A model generated the notes under the pieces. The model ran no database searches, was not told the origin of the DNA, and was given only the letters and a program-made list of their open reading frames with translations. Shown piece by piece: positions 34,830-44,523 of a stretch of 64,000 nucleotides of DNA (the stretch's first letter is position 1; each line of letters starts with the position of its first letter). Where the stretch lies: NCBI RefSeq assembly GCF_011759605.1, contig NZ_JAAOYX010000001.1, positions 558,001 through 622,000 on the forward strand, given 5' to 3'. This DNA comes from Luteibacter sp. SG786. Its GTDB lineage: Bacteria > Pseudomonadota > Gammaproteobacteria > Xanthomonadales > Rhodanobacteraceae. A program made the position numbers and the translations under genes.

Positions 34830-37800
34830 ATGAATAGCCGAGTCCGCGCCAAACTTCTGCCGTTTGCGATCGCATCGCTGCTCGCGGCACCTGCCTTCGC
34901 GCAGGAGACGTCCTCCACGATCAGCGGCCGCGTCCTGGACGCCAGCGGCCAGCCGGTCGCCAACGCCACCGTGGTGATCGTGCACGAGCCGTCGGGCACC
35001 TCGAAGACCACCACCACCGATGCCAGCGGTCGTTATTCGGCGCAGGGCCTGCGCGTGGGCGGTCCGTTCGACGTGACGGCCACCAAGGACGGCATGCCGT
35101 CCGTCCGCCAGGACAACGTCTACCTGCAGCTGGGCAGCGACACGGCCGTGAACCTCACGGCGTCGGCCGCCAGTGCCGCCGATGCCACCGCGCTGGGCGC
35201 GGTCACTGTGTCGGCTGTCTCGGGCCAGTTCACTTCGGAGAACAAGGGCCTCGGCACCAACATCTCGCAGCGCGAACTGAAGGCCGCGCCGTCGCCGAGC
35301 CGCAACATCGCCGATATCGCACGCCGCGACCCGCGCGTGAACGTCGACCACGGCACGGGCGCCATCTCGGCCAATGGCCAGAACACGCGCATGAACAGCA
35401 TCAAGGTCGACGGCCTTGGTGTGGGCGACCCGTTCGGTCTCAATTCCACCGGCATGCCCACCGTCGGCTCGCCGGTGTCGCTCGACACGATCGACTCGTT
35501 CAACATTTCCACTGCCAACTACGACGTCGCTTCCGACACCGTGGGCGCGGAAATCAATGCGGTCACCAAGTCGGGCACGAACGAGTTCCACGGTTCGGTG
35601 TATTACGGCTTCAAGAACGCCAGCAGCATGGTCGGCAAGGCCGGCTGGCTCGACAACAATCGCGACTACACCGAGTTCGACCGCAACTGGACGGCCGGTG
35701 CGACCGTCGGCGGCCCGATCATCAAGGACAAGCTGTTCTTCTTCGCGGGCTACGAGAAGGAAGAAGTCACCGGCTTGAGCTCCGGCGCTGTCAACGGTCT
35801 GGATCCTTCGCTCAGCCGTTCGACCATCAACAAGGTGTCGCCTGGCGACCTGCAGAGCATCATCAATGCCGCGAACGGCCTCGGCCTCCAGCCGGGCTCG
35901 CTGGGCGCGAACGCCGGCACGCTCACCGACAAGCGTTACATCGCGAAGATCGACTGGAACATCACCGACGGCCACCGCATGAACCTTGCGTACTCGCGTA
36001 CCAAGGAAGTGAAGCCCAACCCGCAGGGTAACGGTGCGTCCACCATCGGCCTTTCGAGCTACTGGTACACCGTCAACTCCGACATCAAGAACTACACGCT
36101 TCAGTCGTTCGACGACTGGACCGACAATTTCTCGTCGGAAACCAAGATCGGCTACAGCGACTACCAGCTGAACCGCTCGGTGCCTTACCAGCAGCCGCAG
36201 ATCACCGTGCGCCTGAACAACACCGGTTTCGGTAGCAGCGCCACCGGCCCGACGATCAACCTCGGCGAAGACCAGTTCAGCCACTACAACTCCGCATCGG
36301 TGAAGAGCCTCAACGCGATGTGGGCGGGCACGCTGTATCTCGACGAGCACACCATCAAGGGTGGTTTCGAGTGGGAGCGTAACCGCATCTACAACCTGTT
36401 CGGCCGCACCGAGTTCGGCGCGTATACCTTCGGCAACAACGGCCTCACCAACTTCGGTCCCGGCCTGTACAGCAACTACTCGCTGTACCAGCCCGCGCCG
36501 GGTTTCTCGCTCAACGACATCGCCGCCCAGTGGGAGCTGCGTCGTCAGACCTTCTTCCTGCAGGACACCTGGCAGCCCACGGATAACCTCTCCGTGCAGT
36601 ACGGCTTCCGCGTCAACAAGTACCTGACCGACGACAAGCCGCTGTACAACGCCGACTTCCAGCGCTCGTTCGGCTTCAGCAACGCCAACACGATCAACGG
36701 CAGCAAGCTGGTCGAGCCGCGCCTGTCGTTCAACTACACCTTCGACAGCGAGTACAAGACCCAGCTGCGCGGCGGCGTGGGCCTGTTCCAGTCCGATCCG
36801 CCGACCGTGTGGATGACGAACCCGTACCAGAACAACGGTATCAACATCGTCACCTATTCCTACGATCGTCAGGCGAACGGCCTGTGCAACCTGGGCTCGC
36901 AGAAGAACATTCCTTGCCCGGCGTTCAGCGCCAACCCGTTCGAGCAGCCCACCAGCGGTCCGGGCACCGTCCCGCAGCAGGCCGTCGACACCGTCGACAA
37001 GAACTTCAAACTGCCGAGCGTGTGGAAGTCGTCGCTGGCCTTCGATCGTGAGCTGCCGTGGCAGGGCATCATCGCCAGCATCGAGTGGCAGCACCTCGAC
37101 GTGCAGGATGGCATCCTCTACCAGAACCTCAACCTCGGTGCGCCGACGGGCATCATGCCGGACGGCCGCTACACCTACGCCGGCTGCATCGGCGGCTCCA
37201 CGCCGCTCGGTGGCCCGACGGGCGCGGCTTGCGGTGGTGCGAACGCCAACGGCTCGAACACCGGCGGTGCCAACGCTCGCTACCGCCAGAACGGTCGCTT
37301 CGCCCAGGGCGTGACGTACCTGACCAACACCCACAAGGGTGGTGCCGACACGGTCACCCTGTCGTTCACCAAGCCGATGGAGAACGGCTGGTCGTGGAGC
37401 GTCGCGGCGACGGGTGGTCACTCGACCGAAGTGAACCCGGGTACCTCGAGCCAGGCGACGTCGAACTACTCGAACAGCGCCTGGTACAACCCGAACGAAG
37501 ACGTGGCCTCGACGGCCAACACGAACATCGCCAAGCGCCTCAACGCTTCGCTGACGTGGCAGCACAATTTCTTCGGCGACTACGCGACGACGATCAGCGC
37601 GTTCTACGACGGCCATACCGGTGTGCCGTACAGCTGGATCTTCGGCAACGACTCGAACGGCGACAGCTACTCGAAGGACCTGGCGTACATCCCGACCCGC
37701 GGCGATGGCACCCTCTTCCGCAATTCGGGCGGTACGGCCGCGGCCTCGCAGCAGCTGGTCGACCAGTTCTACAGCTACATCCAGAGCGACGACTACCTGC

Positions 37801-38189
37801 GCAAGCACCAGGGCAAGGTCGCCCGTCGCAACGGCGCCACCTCGGCGTGGGTCAATCAGATCGACCTGAGCCTGAGCCAGGAAGTGCCCGGCATCTTCAA
37901 GGGCAACAAGGGCGAGATCCGTCTCGACATCTACAACTTCCTGAACCTGGTGAACAAGGACTGGGGCCAGCAGTCGTACATCGGCTTCCCGTACACCCGT
38001 AACCTCGCCAACTTCGGTGGCGTGGATCCGACCACGGGCAAGTACATCTACAACCTGCCGACCGACGCCAACGGCAACTACCAGCCGGGCCAGAAGGCCG
38101 TCTACGACGCCCCGACGGACAACAGCGCGACCAAGGTGAACCCGGTCTCGCGTTGGTCGGCCATGCTGACCCTGCGTTACACGTTCTAA
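34830..38189 (+). CDS. Oar-like TonB-dependent outer-membrane receptor
   Basis: The 1,119-residue protein has a signal peptide (cleavage after PAFA, about residue 24), then a carboxypeptidase-regulatory-like beta-sandwich (about 28-115, GRVLDASGQPVANATVVI), a plug domain (about 125-270, with GQNTRMNSIKVDGLG) and a long beta-barrel ending in aromatic RYTF, the outer-membrane sorting signal. This is the layout of Oar-family receptors, common in Xanthomonads and Myxococcus, whose ligands are mostly unknown; one Oar transports a peptide or protein in Myxococcus. No TonB, ExbB or uptake gene is adjacent, so the substrate cannot be guessed. A clear terminator follows. Confidence 0.93.
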   Translation: MNSRVRAKLLPFAIASLLAAPAFAQETSSTISGRVLDASGQPVANATVVIVHEPSGTSKTTTTDASGRYSAQGLRVGGPFDVTATKDGMPSVRQDNVYLQLGSDTAVNLTASAASAADATALGAVTVSAVSGQFTSENKGLGTNISQRELKAAPSPSRNIADIARRDPRVNVDHGTGAISANGQNTRMNSIKVDGLGVGDPFGLNSTGMPTVGSPVSLDTIDSFNISTANYDVASDTVGAEINAVTKSGTNEFHGSVYYGFKNASSMVGKAGWLDNNRDYTEFDRNWTAGATVGGPIIKDKLFFFAGYEKEEVTGLSSGAVNGLDPSLSRSTINKVSPGDLQSIINAANGLGLQPGSLGANAGTLTDKRYIAKIDWNITDGHRMNLAYSRTKEVKPNPQGNGASTIGLSSYWYTVNSDIKNYTLQSFDDWTDNFSSETKIGYSDYQLNRSVPYQQPQITVRLNNTGFGSSATGPTINLGEDQFSHYNSASVKSLNAMWAGTLYLDEHTIKGGFEWERNRIYNLFGRTEFGAYTFGNNGLTNFGPGLYSNYSLYQPAPGFSLNDIAAQWELRRQTFFLQDTWQPTDNLSVQYGFRVNKYLTDDKPLYNADFQRSFGFSNANTINGSKLVEPRLSFNYTFDSEYKTQLRGGVGLFQSDPPTVWMTNPYQNNGINIVTYSYDRQANGLCNLGSQKNIPCPAFSANPFEQPTSGPGTVPQQAVDTVDKNFKLPSVWKSSLAFDRELPWQGIIASIEWQHLDVQDGILYQNLNLGAPTGIMPDGRYTYAGCIGGSTPLGGPTGAACGGANANGSNTGGANARYRQNGRFAQGVTYLTNTHKGGADTVTLSFTKPMENGWSWSVAATGGHSTEVNPGTSSQATSNYSNSAWYNPNEDVASTANTNIAKRLNASLTWQHNFFGDYATTISAFYDGHTGVPYSWIFGNDSNGDSYSKDLAYIPTRGDGTLFRNSGGTAAASQQLVDQFYSYIQSDDYLRKHQGKVARRNGATSAWVNQIDLSLSQEVPGIFKGNKGEIRLDIYNFLNLVNKDWGQQSYIGFPYTRNLANFGGVDPTTGKYIYNLPTDANGNYQPGQKAVYDAPTDNSATKVNPVSRWSAMLTLRYTF

Positions 38190-38212
38190 GCGAAGGATTC
38201 GCGGAGCGATCC

Positions 38213-38245
38213 AGGCCGGCACCCGCAAGGGTGCCGGCCTTTTTT
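38213..38245 (+). terminator. Rho-independent terminator after the receptor gene
   Basis: A 12-bp perfect stem AGGCCGGCACCC / GGGTGCCGGCCT with a GCAA loop is followed by six T. Confidence 0.9.
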
Positions 38246-38347
38246 CGGGCTTGACCCCCGCCGACCACTCGCGTGATCCTAGGCGGTCCGCTCCCACCCC
38301 GGGGCGGGGTTCGCCGCTAATTCGCGGTCAGAAGGACAGGTAACACC

Positions 38348-39745
38348 ATGAATGCCATTCAGTTCGGGGAGCCCGTCAGCGGCAAAACCGTCAGCGCCCG
38401 CGTCTCGCCGGCCGGCGGCCTCGACATCCTTTCCCGTAACGAGGTGGCCCGCCTGCGCGACGCCAGTGGGTCGGGCCTGCACCAGTTGCTGCGCCGCTGC
38501 GCGCTGGCGGTGCTGACTTCCGGCAACCTCTCCGACGATCCGGGCAGCATCTTCGAGCAGTACCCGGATTTCGACATCCAGGTGCTGCAGGAAGACCGCG
38601 GCATCAAGATCGAGTTGAAAAATGCGCCGGAGCAGGCCTTCGTCGATGGCCGCATCATTCGCGGCATCAATGAACTGCTCGTGGCCGTCGTGCGCGACAT
38701 CGTGTACGTGTCCACACAGCTCGAAGCCGGTGCCTTCGATCTCGACGACACCGTGGGCATCACCCATGCGGTGTTCGAGATCCTGCGCAACTCGCGCATC
38801 CTGCGTCCCCAGGTGGATCCGAACCTCGTGGTCTGCTGGGGCGGCCACTCGATCTCGCGCGACGAATACGAGTACACCAAGCGCGTCGGCTACCAGCTGG
38901 GTCTGCGCGGCATGGATATCTGCACCGGGTGCGGTCCCGGCGCGATGAAAGGCCCCATGAAGGGCGCCACCATCGCGCATGCAAAGCAGCGCCGGAAGGG
39001 CAATCGGTACATCGGTATCACCGAGCCGGGCATCATCGCGGCGGAATCGCCCAACCCGATCGTGAACAACCTCGTGATCATGCCGGACATCGAGAAACGC
39101 CTCGAGGCGTTCGTTCGTCTCGGCCACGGCATCATCGTGTTTCCGGGCGGCGTGGGCACGGCCGAAGAAATCCTCTACATGCTCGGCATCCTGCTGCTGC
39201 CGCAGAACAAGGATATTCCGTTCCCGCTGATCTTCACCGGCCCGCAGAAATCCGCCGCGTATTTCGAGCAGATCGACCGCTTCCTGCGCCTGTCGCTGGG
39301 TGACGAGGTCGCCCGTCATTACAAGATCGTCATCGACGATCCCGCCGCCGTGGCCCATGCGATGGTTTCCGGCATCGAAAAGGTGCGCAACCACCGCCTG
39401 GACAACAAGGACGCGTTCTTCTTCAACTGGGCGCTCGACATTCCGTTGTCGTTCCAGCAGCCGTTCCGCCCGACGCACCAGGCCATGGCCTCGCTGGCGC
39501 TGCACCGTGGCCGGCAGCGTCACGAGCTGGCGGCAGACTTGCGGCGTGCCTTCTCAGGCATCGTCGCGGGCAACGTGAAGGAAGAGGGCGTCAAGGCGAT
39601 CGAGCAATACGGCCCGTTCGTGATCGACGGCGAGACGGAGATCATGCGAGCGCTCGACGACCTGCTGAAGGCGTTCGTGGAGCAGCACCGCATGAAGCTT
39701 CCGGGCGGCACCGCCTATGAGCCTTGCTACGTCGTTCGCACCTGA
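38348..39745 (+). CDS. ppnN: pyrimidine/purine nucleotide 5'-monophosphate nucleosidase
   Basis: PpnN (YgdH) splits nucleoside monophosphates into base and ribose-5-phosphate and is activated by (p)ppGpp in E. coli. The 465-residue product has the LOG/lysine-decarboxylase-like core with GCGPGAMKGPMKGA and PGGVGTAEE (about residues 265-273), flanked by the N-terminal domain (about 1-130) and C-terminal domain (about 340-460) that distinguish PpnN from the short LOG proteins. The start follows AAGGACAGGTAACACC. Confidence 0.93.
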   Translation: MNAIQFGEPVSGKTVSARVSPAGGLDILSRNEVARLRDASGSGLHQLLRRCALAVLTSGNLSDDPGSIFEQYPDFDIQVLQEDRGIKIELKNAPEQAFVDGRIIRGINELLVAVVRDIVYVSTQLEAGAFDLDDTVGITHAVFEILRNSRILRPQVDPNLVVCWGGHSISRDEYEYTKRVGYQLGLRGMDICTGCGPGAMKGPMKGATIAHAKQRRKGNRYIGITEPGIIAAESPNPIVNNLVIMPDIEKRLEAFVRLGHGIIVFPGGVGTAEEILYMLGILLLPQNKDIPFPLIFTGPQKSAAYFEQIDRFLRLSLGDEVARHYKIVIDDPAAVAHAMVSGIEKVRNHRLDNKDAFFFNWALDIPLSFQQPFRPTHQAMASLALHRGRQRHELAADLRRAFSGIVAGNVKEEGVKAIEQYGPFVIDGETEIMRALDDLLKAFVEQHRMKLPGGTAYEPCYVVRT

Positions 39746-39884
39746 GTCAACGGCCGGGTTCGGCTCTTGCCGTTCCCGGCCATCCTGTCGCTGAACGGAT
39801 ACGCGAAAAGCGCCCTTGCGTCACGCGTTCTAGACGGTATGACGCGCGAGGATGCGGCCACCGGACCCAAGGCGGAGACTCGCA

Positions 39885-40040
39885 ATGCTTTTTACCATCC
39901 TCATCATCGTCCTGATCATTGCCCTCATCGGCGGCCTGCCCACTTGGGGCTATTCGAGCGGCTGGGGCTACGGTCCGAGCGGCGGCATTGGCGTGATCCT
40001 CGCCATCGTGCTGATCTGCTGGCTGCTTGGCGTGTTTTGA
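39885..40040 (+). CDS. DUF3309 small membrane protein
   Basis: The 51-residue product (MLFTILIIVLIIALIGGLPTW..., then SSGWGYGPSGG, then a second helix ending GVF) matches the small DUF3309 family found widely in proteobacteria; the function is unknown. Two membrane helices flank a Gly/Tyr/Ser turn. GGCGGAG lies seven bases before the ATG, which decides against a longer upstream start. Confidence 0.85.
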   Translation: MLFTILIIVLIIALIGGLPTWGYSSGWGYGPSGGIGVILAIVLICWLLGVF

Positions 40041-40056
40041 TGCGTGAACAGTGAAC

Positions 40057-40089
40057 AGTGAACCGTAGGGCTGCCACTTACGGTTCACT
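40057..40089. repeat. inverted repeat after the DUF3309 gene
   Basis: AGTGAACCGTA pairs perfectly with TACGGTTCACT around an 11-base loop. Further copies of the unit (GTGAACAGTGAAC on the left, CTTCACGGTTTAC on the right) extend it imperfectly. No T tract follows, so it may be a structural or decayed mobile repeat and not a terminator. Confidence 0.6.
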
Positions 40090-40113
40090 GCTTCACGGTT
40101 TACTCTCCCAGCC

Positions 40114-40248
40114 ATGCCACGACCCTTCCGTCCTGTACCCGATACAGAGAAACCCCATCCCGGCACCGCGCCGCCGCCGCTGGAGCATGAGCCCGTGGAG
40201 CGGCCCGGGCCTGACCCGGACACCGACGGCGAGCCTGTGGAGCCCTGA
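40114..40248 (+). CDS. possible 44-residue Pro-rich protein coupled to the glycosylase gene
   Basis: A 45-codon frame (MPRPFRPVPDTEKPHPGTAP, Pro- and acid-rich, ending GEPVEP) stops exactly at the glycosylase start as TGATG. The overlap suggests translational coupling, and Pro-rich short proteins of this kind occur in related bacteria. No ribosome-binding site is clear, and Pro-rich frames arise easily in GC-rich DNA, so it is tentative. Confidence 0.4.
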   Translation: MPRPFRPVPDTEKPHPGTAPPPLEHEPVERPGPDPDTDGEPVEP

Positions 40249-40853
40249 TGTCCTCGCGTCGACCTCGCTGGCCCGGCGCCGTGCTTCCCCGCTCCTTCTT
40301 CCATCGCGACGCGCGCGTCGTCGCTCCCGAGCTTCTGAACAAAGTGCTGGCATGTGCCGATGGGCGGGCAGGGCGCATCGTGGAAGTGGAGGCGTATGTT
40401 GGAGCCATCGATCCGGCTGCGCATACGTTTCGCGGTAAGACCAAACGGAACGCGGTGATGTTCGGGCCGCCCGGCCATATGTATGTGTACTTCACCTATG
40501 GCATGCACTGGTGCTGCAACACCGTCTGTGGCGACGAGGGTGAAGGTTCGGGTGTGCTCATCCGGGCGCTCGAACCCCTCTCGGGCATCGAACGGATGCG
40601 CGAGGCGCGGCCCAAGGTCCGGCGCGATCGCGAACTGTGCAGCGGCCCGGCCCGCCTGACCCAGGCACTGGGCATCACGGGGGAGCAGAACGGCATCGAC
40701 CTCGTGCGGGCGCGGGATGGTTATACCGTGCTCGACGACGGCACGCCGCCACCGGAAAACGTGCCCGGTTCGGCCCGCATCGGCATCCGCGAAGGGACCG
40801 ACCTGCTCTGGCGATGGCTTGTCGCGGGCAATCCCCACGTGTCCCGGGCCTGA
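40248..40853 (+). CDS. 3-methyladenine DNA glycosylase (Mpg/AAG family)
   Basis: The 201-residue product belongs to the AAG/Mpg family: IVEVEAYVG (the catalytic Glu in EAY), DPAAHTFRGKTKRNAVMFGPPGHMYVYFTYGMHWCCN, and CSGPARLTQALGI are the family blocks. It removes alkylated purines such as 3-methyladenine and hypoxanthine from DNA in base-excision repair. The length matches bacterial members. It stands between small genes and shows no adjacent repair gene. Confidence 0.93.
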   Translation: MSSRRPRWPGAVLPRSFFHRDARVVAPELLNKVLACADGRAGRIVEVEAYVGAIDPAAHTFRGKTKRNAVMFGPPGHMYVYFTYGMHWCCNTVCGDEGEGSGVLIRALEPLSGIERMREARPKVRRDRELCSGPARLTQALGITGEQNGIDLVRARDGYTVLDDGTPPPENVPGSARIGIREGTDLLWRWLVAGNPHVSRA

Positions 40854-40941
40854 CGAAGCACCGCGCCGGCCGCCAGCCGCTTGGATGGGCGTGGGAAGCG
40901 ATATACCCTCCGCACATCCCCAGCCAGACAAGGAGCCGCCC

Positions 40942-41214
40942 ATGAAGCGCGCCGTCGTCGCACTCGTCCTCGCCTCGTTCGCCGTCACCGCCGCCGCGGC
41001 CGACACGTATCGTTTCGGCTCCCAGGTCATCTCCACAGGCGACAGCGAAGGCCGCCTGCGCCAGGTGGCCGGTAAACCCGACCGCGAAACGCCCATCGAA
41101 ACCCGCCGCGGCGGGCTCGAAGGCTATCGTCTGGAGTATTACCGCCGCGGCAAGTCGGTGCAGATCGAAGTGATCGACGGCAGGGTGGCTTCGATCACGC
41201 AGTTGGAGAACTGA
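40942..41214 (+). CDS. DUF2845 secreted small protein
   Basis: The 90-residue product has a clean signal peptide (MKRAVVALVLASFAVTAAAA) and a mature part with FGSQVISTGDSEGRLRQVAGKPDRE, the pattern of DUF2845 proteins, which often start with a similar 'lignin-like' periplasmic motif and have unknown function. AAGGAG lies 8 bases before the ATG. It is convergent with the chemoreceptor gene. Confidence 0.85.
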   Translation: MKRAVVALVLASFAVTAAAADTYRFGSQVISTGDSEGRLRQVAGKPDRETPIETRRGGLEGYRLEYYRRGKSVQIEVIDGRVASITQLEN

Positions 41215-41252
41215 CGGACGCCTTGGCTGCCAGGCAAGAACGGAGCAGCTCG

Positions 41253-42890
41253 TCAGAATTCGTTCCACACCGCTTCTTCCAGGACCCGCTCTTGCCGGGG
41301 AGCGGCAGGCGGCGGCACCGGAGTGGGGCGCCGTACTTCGGAGGCGACGTCAGCCTCCATGCCCGTGATTCGGAAGAACGCGACTTGCCGCATCAGTTCT
41401 TCGGCCAGGTCCGACATCTGTTTGCTGGCCGCACTGGCTTCTTCGACGAGCGCGGCGTTCTGCTGGGTGACTTCGTCCAGGGCCGTTACGGCGTCGTTGA
41501 CCTGCTCGATGCCGGCCGATTGCTGGAGCGATGCGGCGGCAATGTTGTTGACGATGCCACTCACCCGGGTGGCACTGCTGCCGATCTCGGCCAGGACCTG
41601 TCCGGTGCGCCCGACCAGGACGGAGCCGCCGTCCACGCGATCCGCCGCCTCGGCGATCAACCGCTTGATGTCGCGTGCCGCCGTGGCACTGCGCTGGGCC
41701 AGGGAGCGTACTTCCGAGGCAACGACAGCGAAGCCCCGTCCTTGTTCGCCCGCGCGGGCCGCTTCCACCGCCGCATTGAGTGCAAGCAGGTTCGTCTGGA
41801 ACGCGATCTCGTCGATGAGGACCGCGATGTCGGCAACGTTACGGCTGGTACGGGTGATCTCGCTCATGGCAGCCACGGCCTCGTCCGCCACGCCCTTTCC
41901 GAGCAGTGCCTCGTCCTGGAGCGTCGACGTGAGAGCACGCGCGGTAGCGGCTCCCTCCGAGTTCTCGCGCACGGTCGCGGTCATTTCCTCCATCGACGCC
42001 GCCGTCTCTTCCAGAGAAGAGGCCTGTTCCTGCGTTCGACTGGATAGATCGTCCGTACCGGCCGACACGTCGCGAGCGGCGTAGGCGACCTGCTGGGCAT
42101 TGCTGCGCACCTGGCTCACGATGCTGGTCAACTGTTCGTCCATGGCCGTCAGGGCACGCAGCGTGTGGCTCAGTTCGTCGCTGCCGGTCACCTCGAGCCT
42201 GTGATTCAGTTCGCCCTGACTGATACGGTGGGCCAGATCCCGCGCGCGCAGCAGCGGACGCATGACGGCTCGCGCGAGCGCCCAGCCCAAGGCGATCACG
42301 AAAAGTCCGGCGACCAGCAACACGGCAAGAGTGACCCAGACAGTGCGCCGCTCACGGACACCTGCCTCGTCGAATCCTGCCTTGGCCTGTCCCTTGTTCA
42401 GCGACACAAGCGCGGCGATTTGCCCGGCGGCCTGTTCCAGGACGGGAGCGACATGCTGAATGTGATAGGCGACGCCGTCCTTGTCGCCGTGACCGAGCTT
42501 CTCAAGCAGCAATCCGATCTGCTCTTCCGCCGCGCCACGCGAGGCAATGAACGCTTTTGCCTGAGCACGCTCGTCTTCGCTCGTGACAAGGGCGGGGTAA
42601 TATGCTCCCCAGTCCTTGTCCAGCCTGTCATGCGCTGCCGCGACCCGCTGCTTGGCGCTCGCCACCGACTCCGGGGTGCCGACGATCATCGCCCGGTTCA
42701 CGGCGTTACGTTGTTCCGCAAGGTCGTCGCGTACGTCCGTGACATGGACGATGGGCATCAGGTTTGTGTTGTACATCGCCTCCAAGCCGGCCTGGGTCCG
42801 ATTGAGGGCAGCCAGCCCGGTGACACCTATGACGATGGCGGCAAGAAGGGCCGCAGCCATGGTGATCACGATTCGCCATTTGATGGTCAT
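41253..42890 (-). CDS. methyl-accepting chemotaxis protein
   Basis: The 545-residue receptor has an N-terminal membrane helix (about 8-30), a periplasmic four-helix-bundle sensor (about 35-190), a second helix (about 192-212), a HAMP domain ([33 protein letters not shown]) and a long coiled-coil signalling domain with the conserved hairpin tip [31 protein letters not shown]. The tail ends WNEF, resembling the WxxF tether that binds CheR/CheB in high-abundance receptors. It is a single gene, divergent from the ECF sigma gene, with no chemotaxis kinase nearby. The ligand is unknown. Confidence 0.94.
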   Translation of the reverse strand: MTIKWRIVITMAAALLAAIVIGVTGLAALNRTQAGLEAMYNTNLMPIVHVTDVRDDLAEQRNAVNRAMIVGTPESVASAKQRVAAAHDRLDKDWGAYYPALVTSEDERAQAKAFIASRGAAEEQIGLLLEKLGHGDKDGVAYHIQHVAPVLEQAAGQIAALVSLNKGQAKAGFDEAGVRERRTVWVTLAVLLVAGLFVIALGWALARAVMRPLLRARDLAHRISQGELNHRLEVTGSDELSHTLRALTAMDEQLTSIVSQVRSNAQQVAYAARDVSAGTDDLSSRTQEQASSLEETAASMEEMTATVRENSEGAATARALTSTLQDEALLGKGVADEAVAAMSEITRTSRNVADIAVLIDEIAFQTNLLALNAAVEAARAGEQGRGFAVVASEVRSLAQRSATAARDIKRLIAEAADRVDGGSVLVGRTGQVLAEIGSSATRVSGIVNNIAAASLQQSAGIEQVNDAVTALDEVTQQNAALVEEASAASKQMSDLAEELMRQVAFFRITGMEADVASEVRRPTPVPPPAAPRQERVLEEAVWNEF

Positions 42891-43285
42891 GCTTTTGCCT
42901 GCACTGAGTGTGTAAGTGCTAACGGCAGGCAGACCGTGGTCTTTAGGTGAAAATGCCTCGTAAGTGGCTGATGCGGCGCCCGAATCTTTACATTGCTTAG
43001 GTGCCGCTTACGTCCGGGTTGCGGCCACGTAAGCTCCCCCGAAGCCGACGCGTCTAAGTGTCCATCGGTCCGTTCCTGGACGCGGCCCCCTCGACGCTCC
43101 CATGGAAGTCACACGGCCTGGCGCGAGCAGGATGAATCCGAATGGCTGCCTGCAACGTATCAGGAAGGCGGGCTGATATACCAAACGGCGGCCCTCTCCT
43201 TTAGGCGTCACGAATGGAAACTTTGCGTATGATCGGCTTGGTCACAACTGTTTCCGGGGTGGTGCCTTTCGGGGCGAGGCGATCC
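42891..43285 (+). other. 395-bp divergent control region before the ECF sigma gene
   Basis: No gene is visible. Repeated TAAGTG-like hexamers lie on the plus strand (42913, 42961, 43055), which resemble the TAAGTA -10 box described for RpoE/ChrR-type sigma factors. Possible partners for the TGATCC -35 box are TGGTCT at 42937 (18-base spacer to TAAGTG at 42961) and AGCTCC at 43032 (17-base spacer to 43055); each has only four of six matches. A self-regulated promoter is plausible but not demonstrated. Confidence 0.3.
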
Positions 43286-43861
43286 GTGACTCATGCGATC
43301 AACAATACCCCGCTCGACGCACACTACTGGTCGGCGCAGATGTCGGCCGTCTCGGCGCAGCGCGACCGCGCCAGTTTCATGCGCATCTACGACCATTTCG
43401 CGCCACTCCTGAAGCGTTACCTGCGCAACCTTGGCGTGCCCGAGCCGGAGGCGGACGAGCTGGTTCAGGAAGCACTGCTGACATTGTGGCGAAAGGCGGG
43501 CATGTTCGATCCGACACGCGCCAGCCTGTCCACGTGGCTGTTCCGCGTGGCGCGCAATCTTTACATCGACCACGTGCGACGAGAGCCGCACTGGTTGCCG
43601 GTCCAGGAAGGCCTGGACCGCCTCGATCACGCCGAATCGGCACGAATCGACTCAGAGCCGGAGTCGTCCCTCGATCAGGACTTCCTTCTGCAGGCGATCG
43701 ATCGTCTTCCGGCCATACAGGCGAAGCTGGTCCGCATGTGTTATCTCGAAAGCAAAAGCCACAGCGAGATCTCCTCTGAACTGGACATGCCGCTGGGTTC
43801 GGTGAAGTCATCGTTGCGGCGCGCTTTTGCGAAATTGCAGCGCAGCATGAGGGCTCCGTGA
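43286..43861 (+). CDS. rpoE: ECF sigma factor, RpoE/ChrR (ECF11) type
   Basis: The 191-residue protein has region 2 (FMRIYDHFAPLLKRYLRNLG..ADELVQEALLTLWRKAGMFDP) and region 4 (AIDRLPAIQAKLVRMCYLESKSHSEISSELDMPLGSVKSSLRRAFAKL). Its immediate partner is a ChrR-type anti-sigma, which places it with the singlet-oxygen-responsive ECF factors of Rhodobacter. The GTG was chosen because GCGAGG lies 6 bases upstream and the length then fits the family; an ATG 24 codons earlier is possible. It overlaps chrR. The gene symbol follows the Rhodobacter usage and does not mean the E. coli envelope-stress RpoE. Confidence 0.88.
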   Translation: MTHAINNTPLDAHYWSAQMSAVSAQRDRASFMRIYDHFAPLLKRYLRNLGVPEPEADELVQEALLTLWRKAGMFDPTRASLSTWLFRVARNLYIDHVRREPHWLPVQEGLDRLDHAESARIDSEPESSLDQDFLLQAIDRLPAIQAKLVRMCYLESKSHSEISSELDMPLGSVKSSLRRAFAKLQRSMRAP

Positions 43862-44523
43862 TGAAGCCGACGCATCACCTGGACGACGCGACCGTGATCA
43901 GCTACTCCTCTGGAGCGTTGCCCGCGGCACTCGCCGTGGTCGCCTCCGCGCATCTGGAGCGCTGCGCCACATGTCGCGACAGGCTGCTCGACGCCGACCG
44001 GATCGGCGGCGTGCTGATGCAGCAGCAGCGCGTCGAACCCCCGACGGAAGAGGCACGGTCCGCCATGCTGGCCCGGCTCGACATCGAGCCAGCCATCGCG
44101 CCGGAGCCACCGGCTGGAGACATGGGGGAGGATCACGACCCCGACCGACTCCCACATGCGCTGCACCCCTGGTTCGGCCATTCCATGCGTGCGTTGCGCT
44201 GGCGCCGCGTGGCCCCGGGCGTGCAGCGCATCCGTGCCACCGGCATTGGCGGTGGCGACCTGATGCTGCTGCGCATCGCACCGGGAAGCAAGTTACCGCT
44301 GCACAGTCACGGTGGCAGCGAGCTGACCATGATTCTCGATGGCGCCTACGATGACATGCTCGGTCATTTCGGCCCGGGCGACGTGGCTGATCTAGACGGC
44401 GAGATCCTTCATCAGCCGGTGACGTCGCCGGGCGTGCCGTGCATCTGCGTGGCGGCCACGGACGCGCCGCTCAAGTTCTCCGGCTGGGTTGCCCGCACGC
44501 TGCAACCTCTGTTCGGATTCTGA
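43861..44523 (+). CDS. chrR: ChrR-type anti-sigma factor (zinc + cupin)
   Basis: The 220-residue protein has the N-terminal zinc anti-sigma motif HLERCATC (His-x3-Cys-x2-Cys) and a C-terminal cupin with LPLHSHGGSELTMILDG and a further conserved His (EILHQPV). In Rhodobacter, ChrR holds its sigma factor until singlet oxygen or some organic peroxides trigger its turnover, and the cupin is needed for sensing. The start overlaps the sigma stop (TGATG; a GTG one codon earlier is also possible). The following lipid genes are its presumed regulon. Confidence 0.92.
   Translation: MKPTHHLDDATVISYSSGALPAALAVVASAHLERCATCRDRLLDADRIGGVLMQQQRVEPPTEEARSAMLARLDIEPAIAPEPPAGDMGEDHDPDRLPHALHPWFGHSMRALRWRRVAPGVQRIRATGIGGGDLMLLRIAPGSKLPLHSHGGSELTMILDGAYDDMLGHFGPGDVADLDGEILHQPVTSPGVPCICVAATDAPLKFSGWVARTLQPLFGF

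Noticed and set aside
34827-38297. Open frame of more than 1,100 codons on the minus strand opposite the TonB receptor gene
   Set aside because: It is an antisense shadow of a GC-rich gene: the product is low-complexity (Val, Arg, Gly, Ala, His), has no domains, while the plus-strand frame is a complete receptor.
40057-40089. Inverted repeat as a terminator for the DUF3309 gene
   Set aside because: No T tract follows the stem and the repeat is part of a longer array of GTGAAC units.
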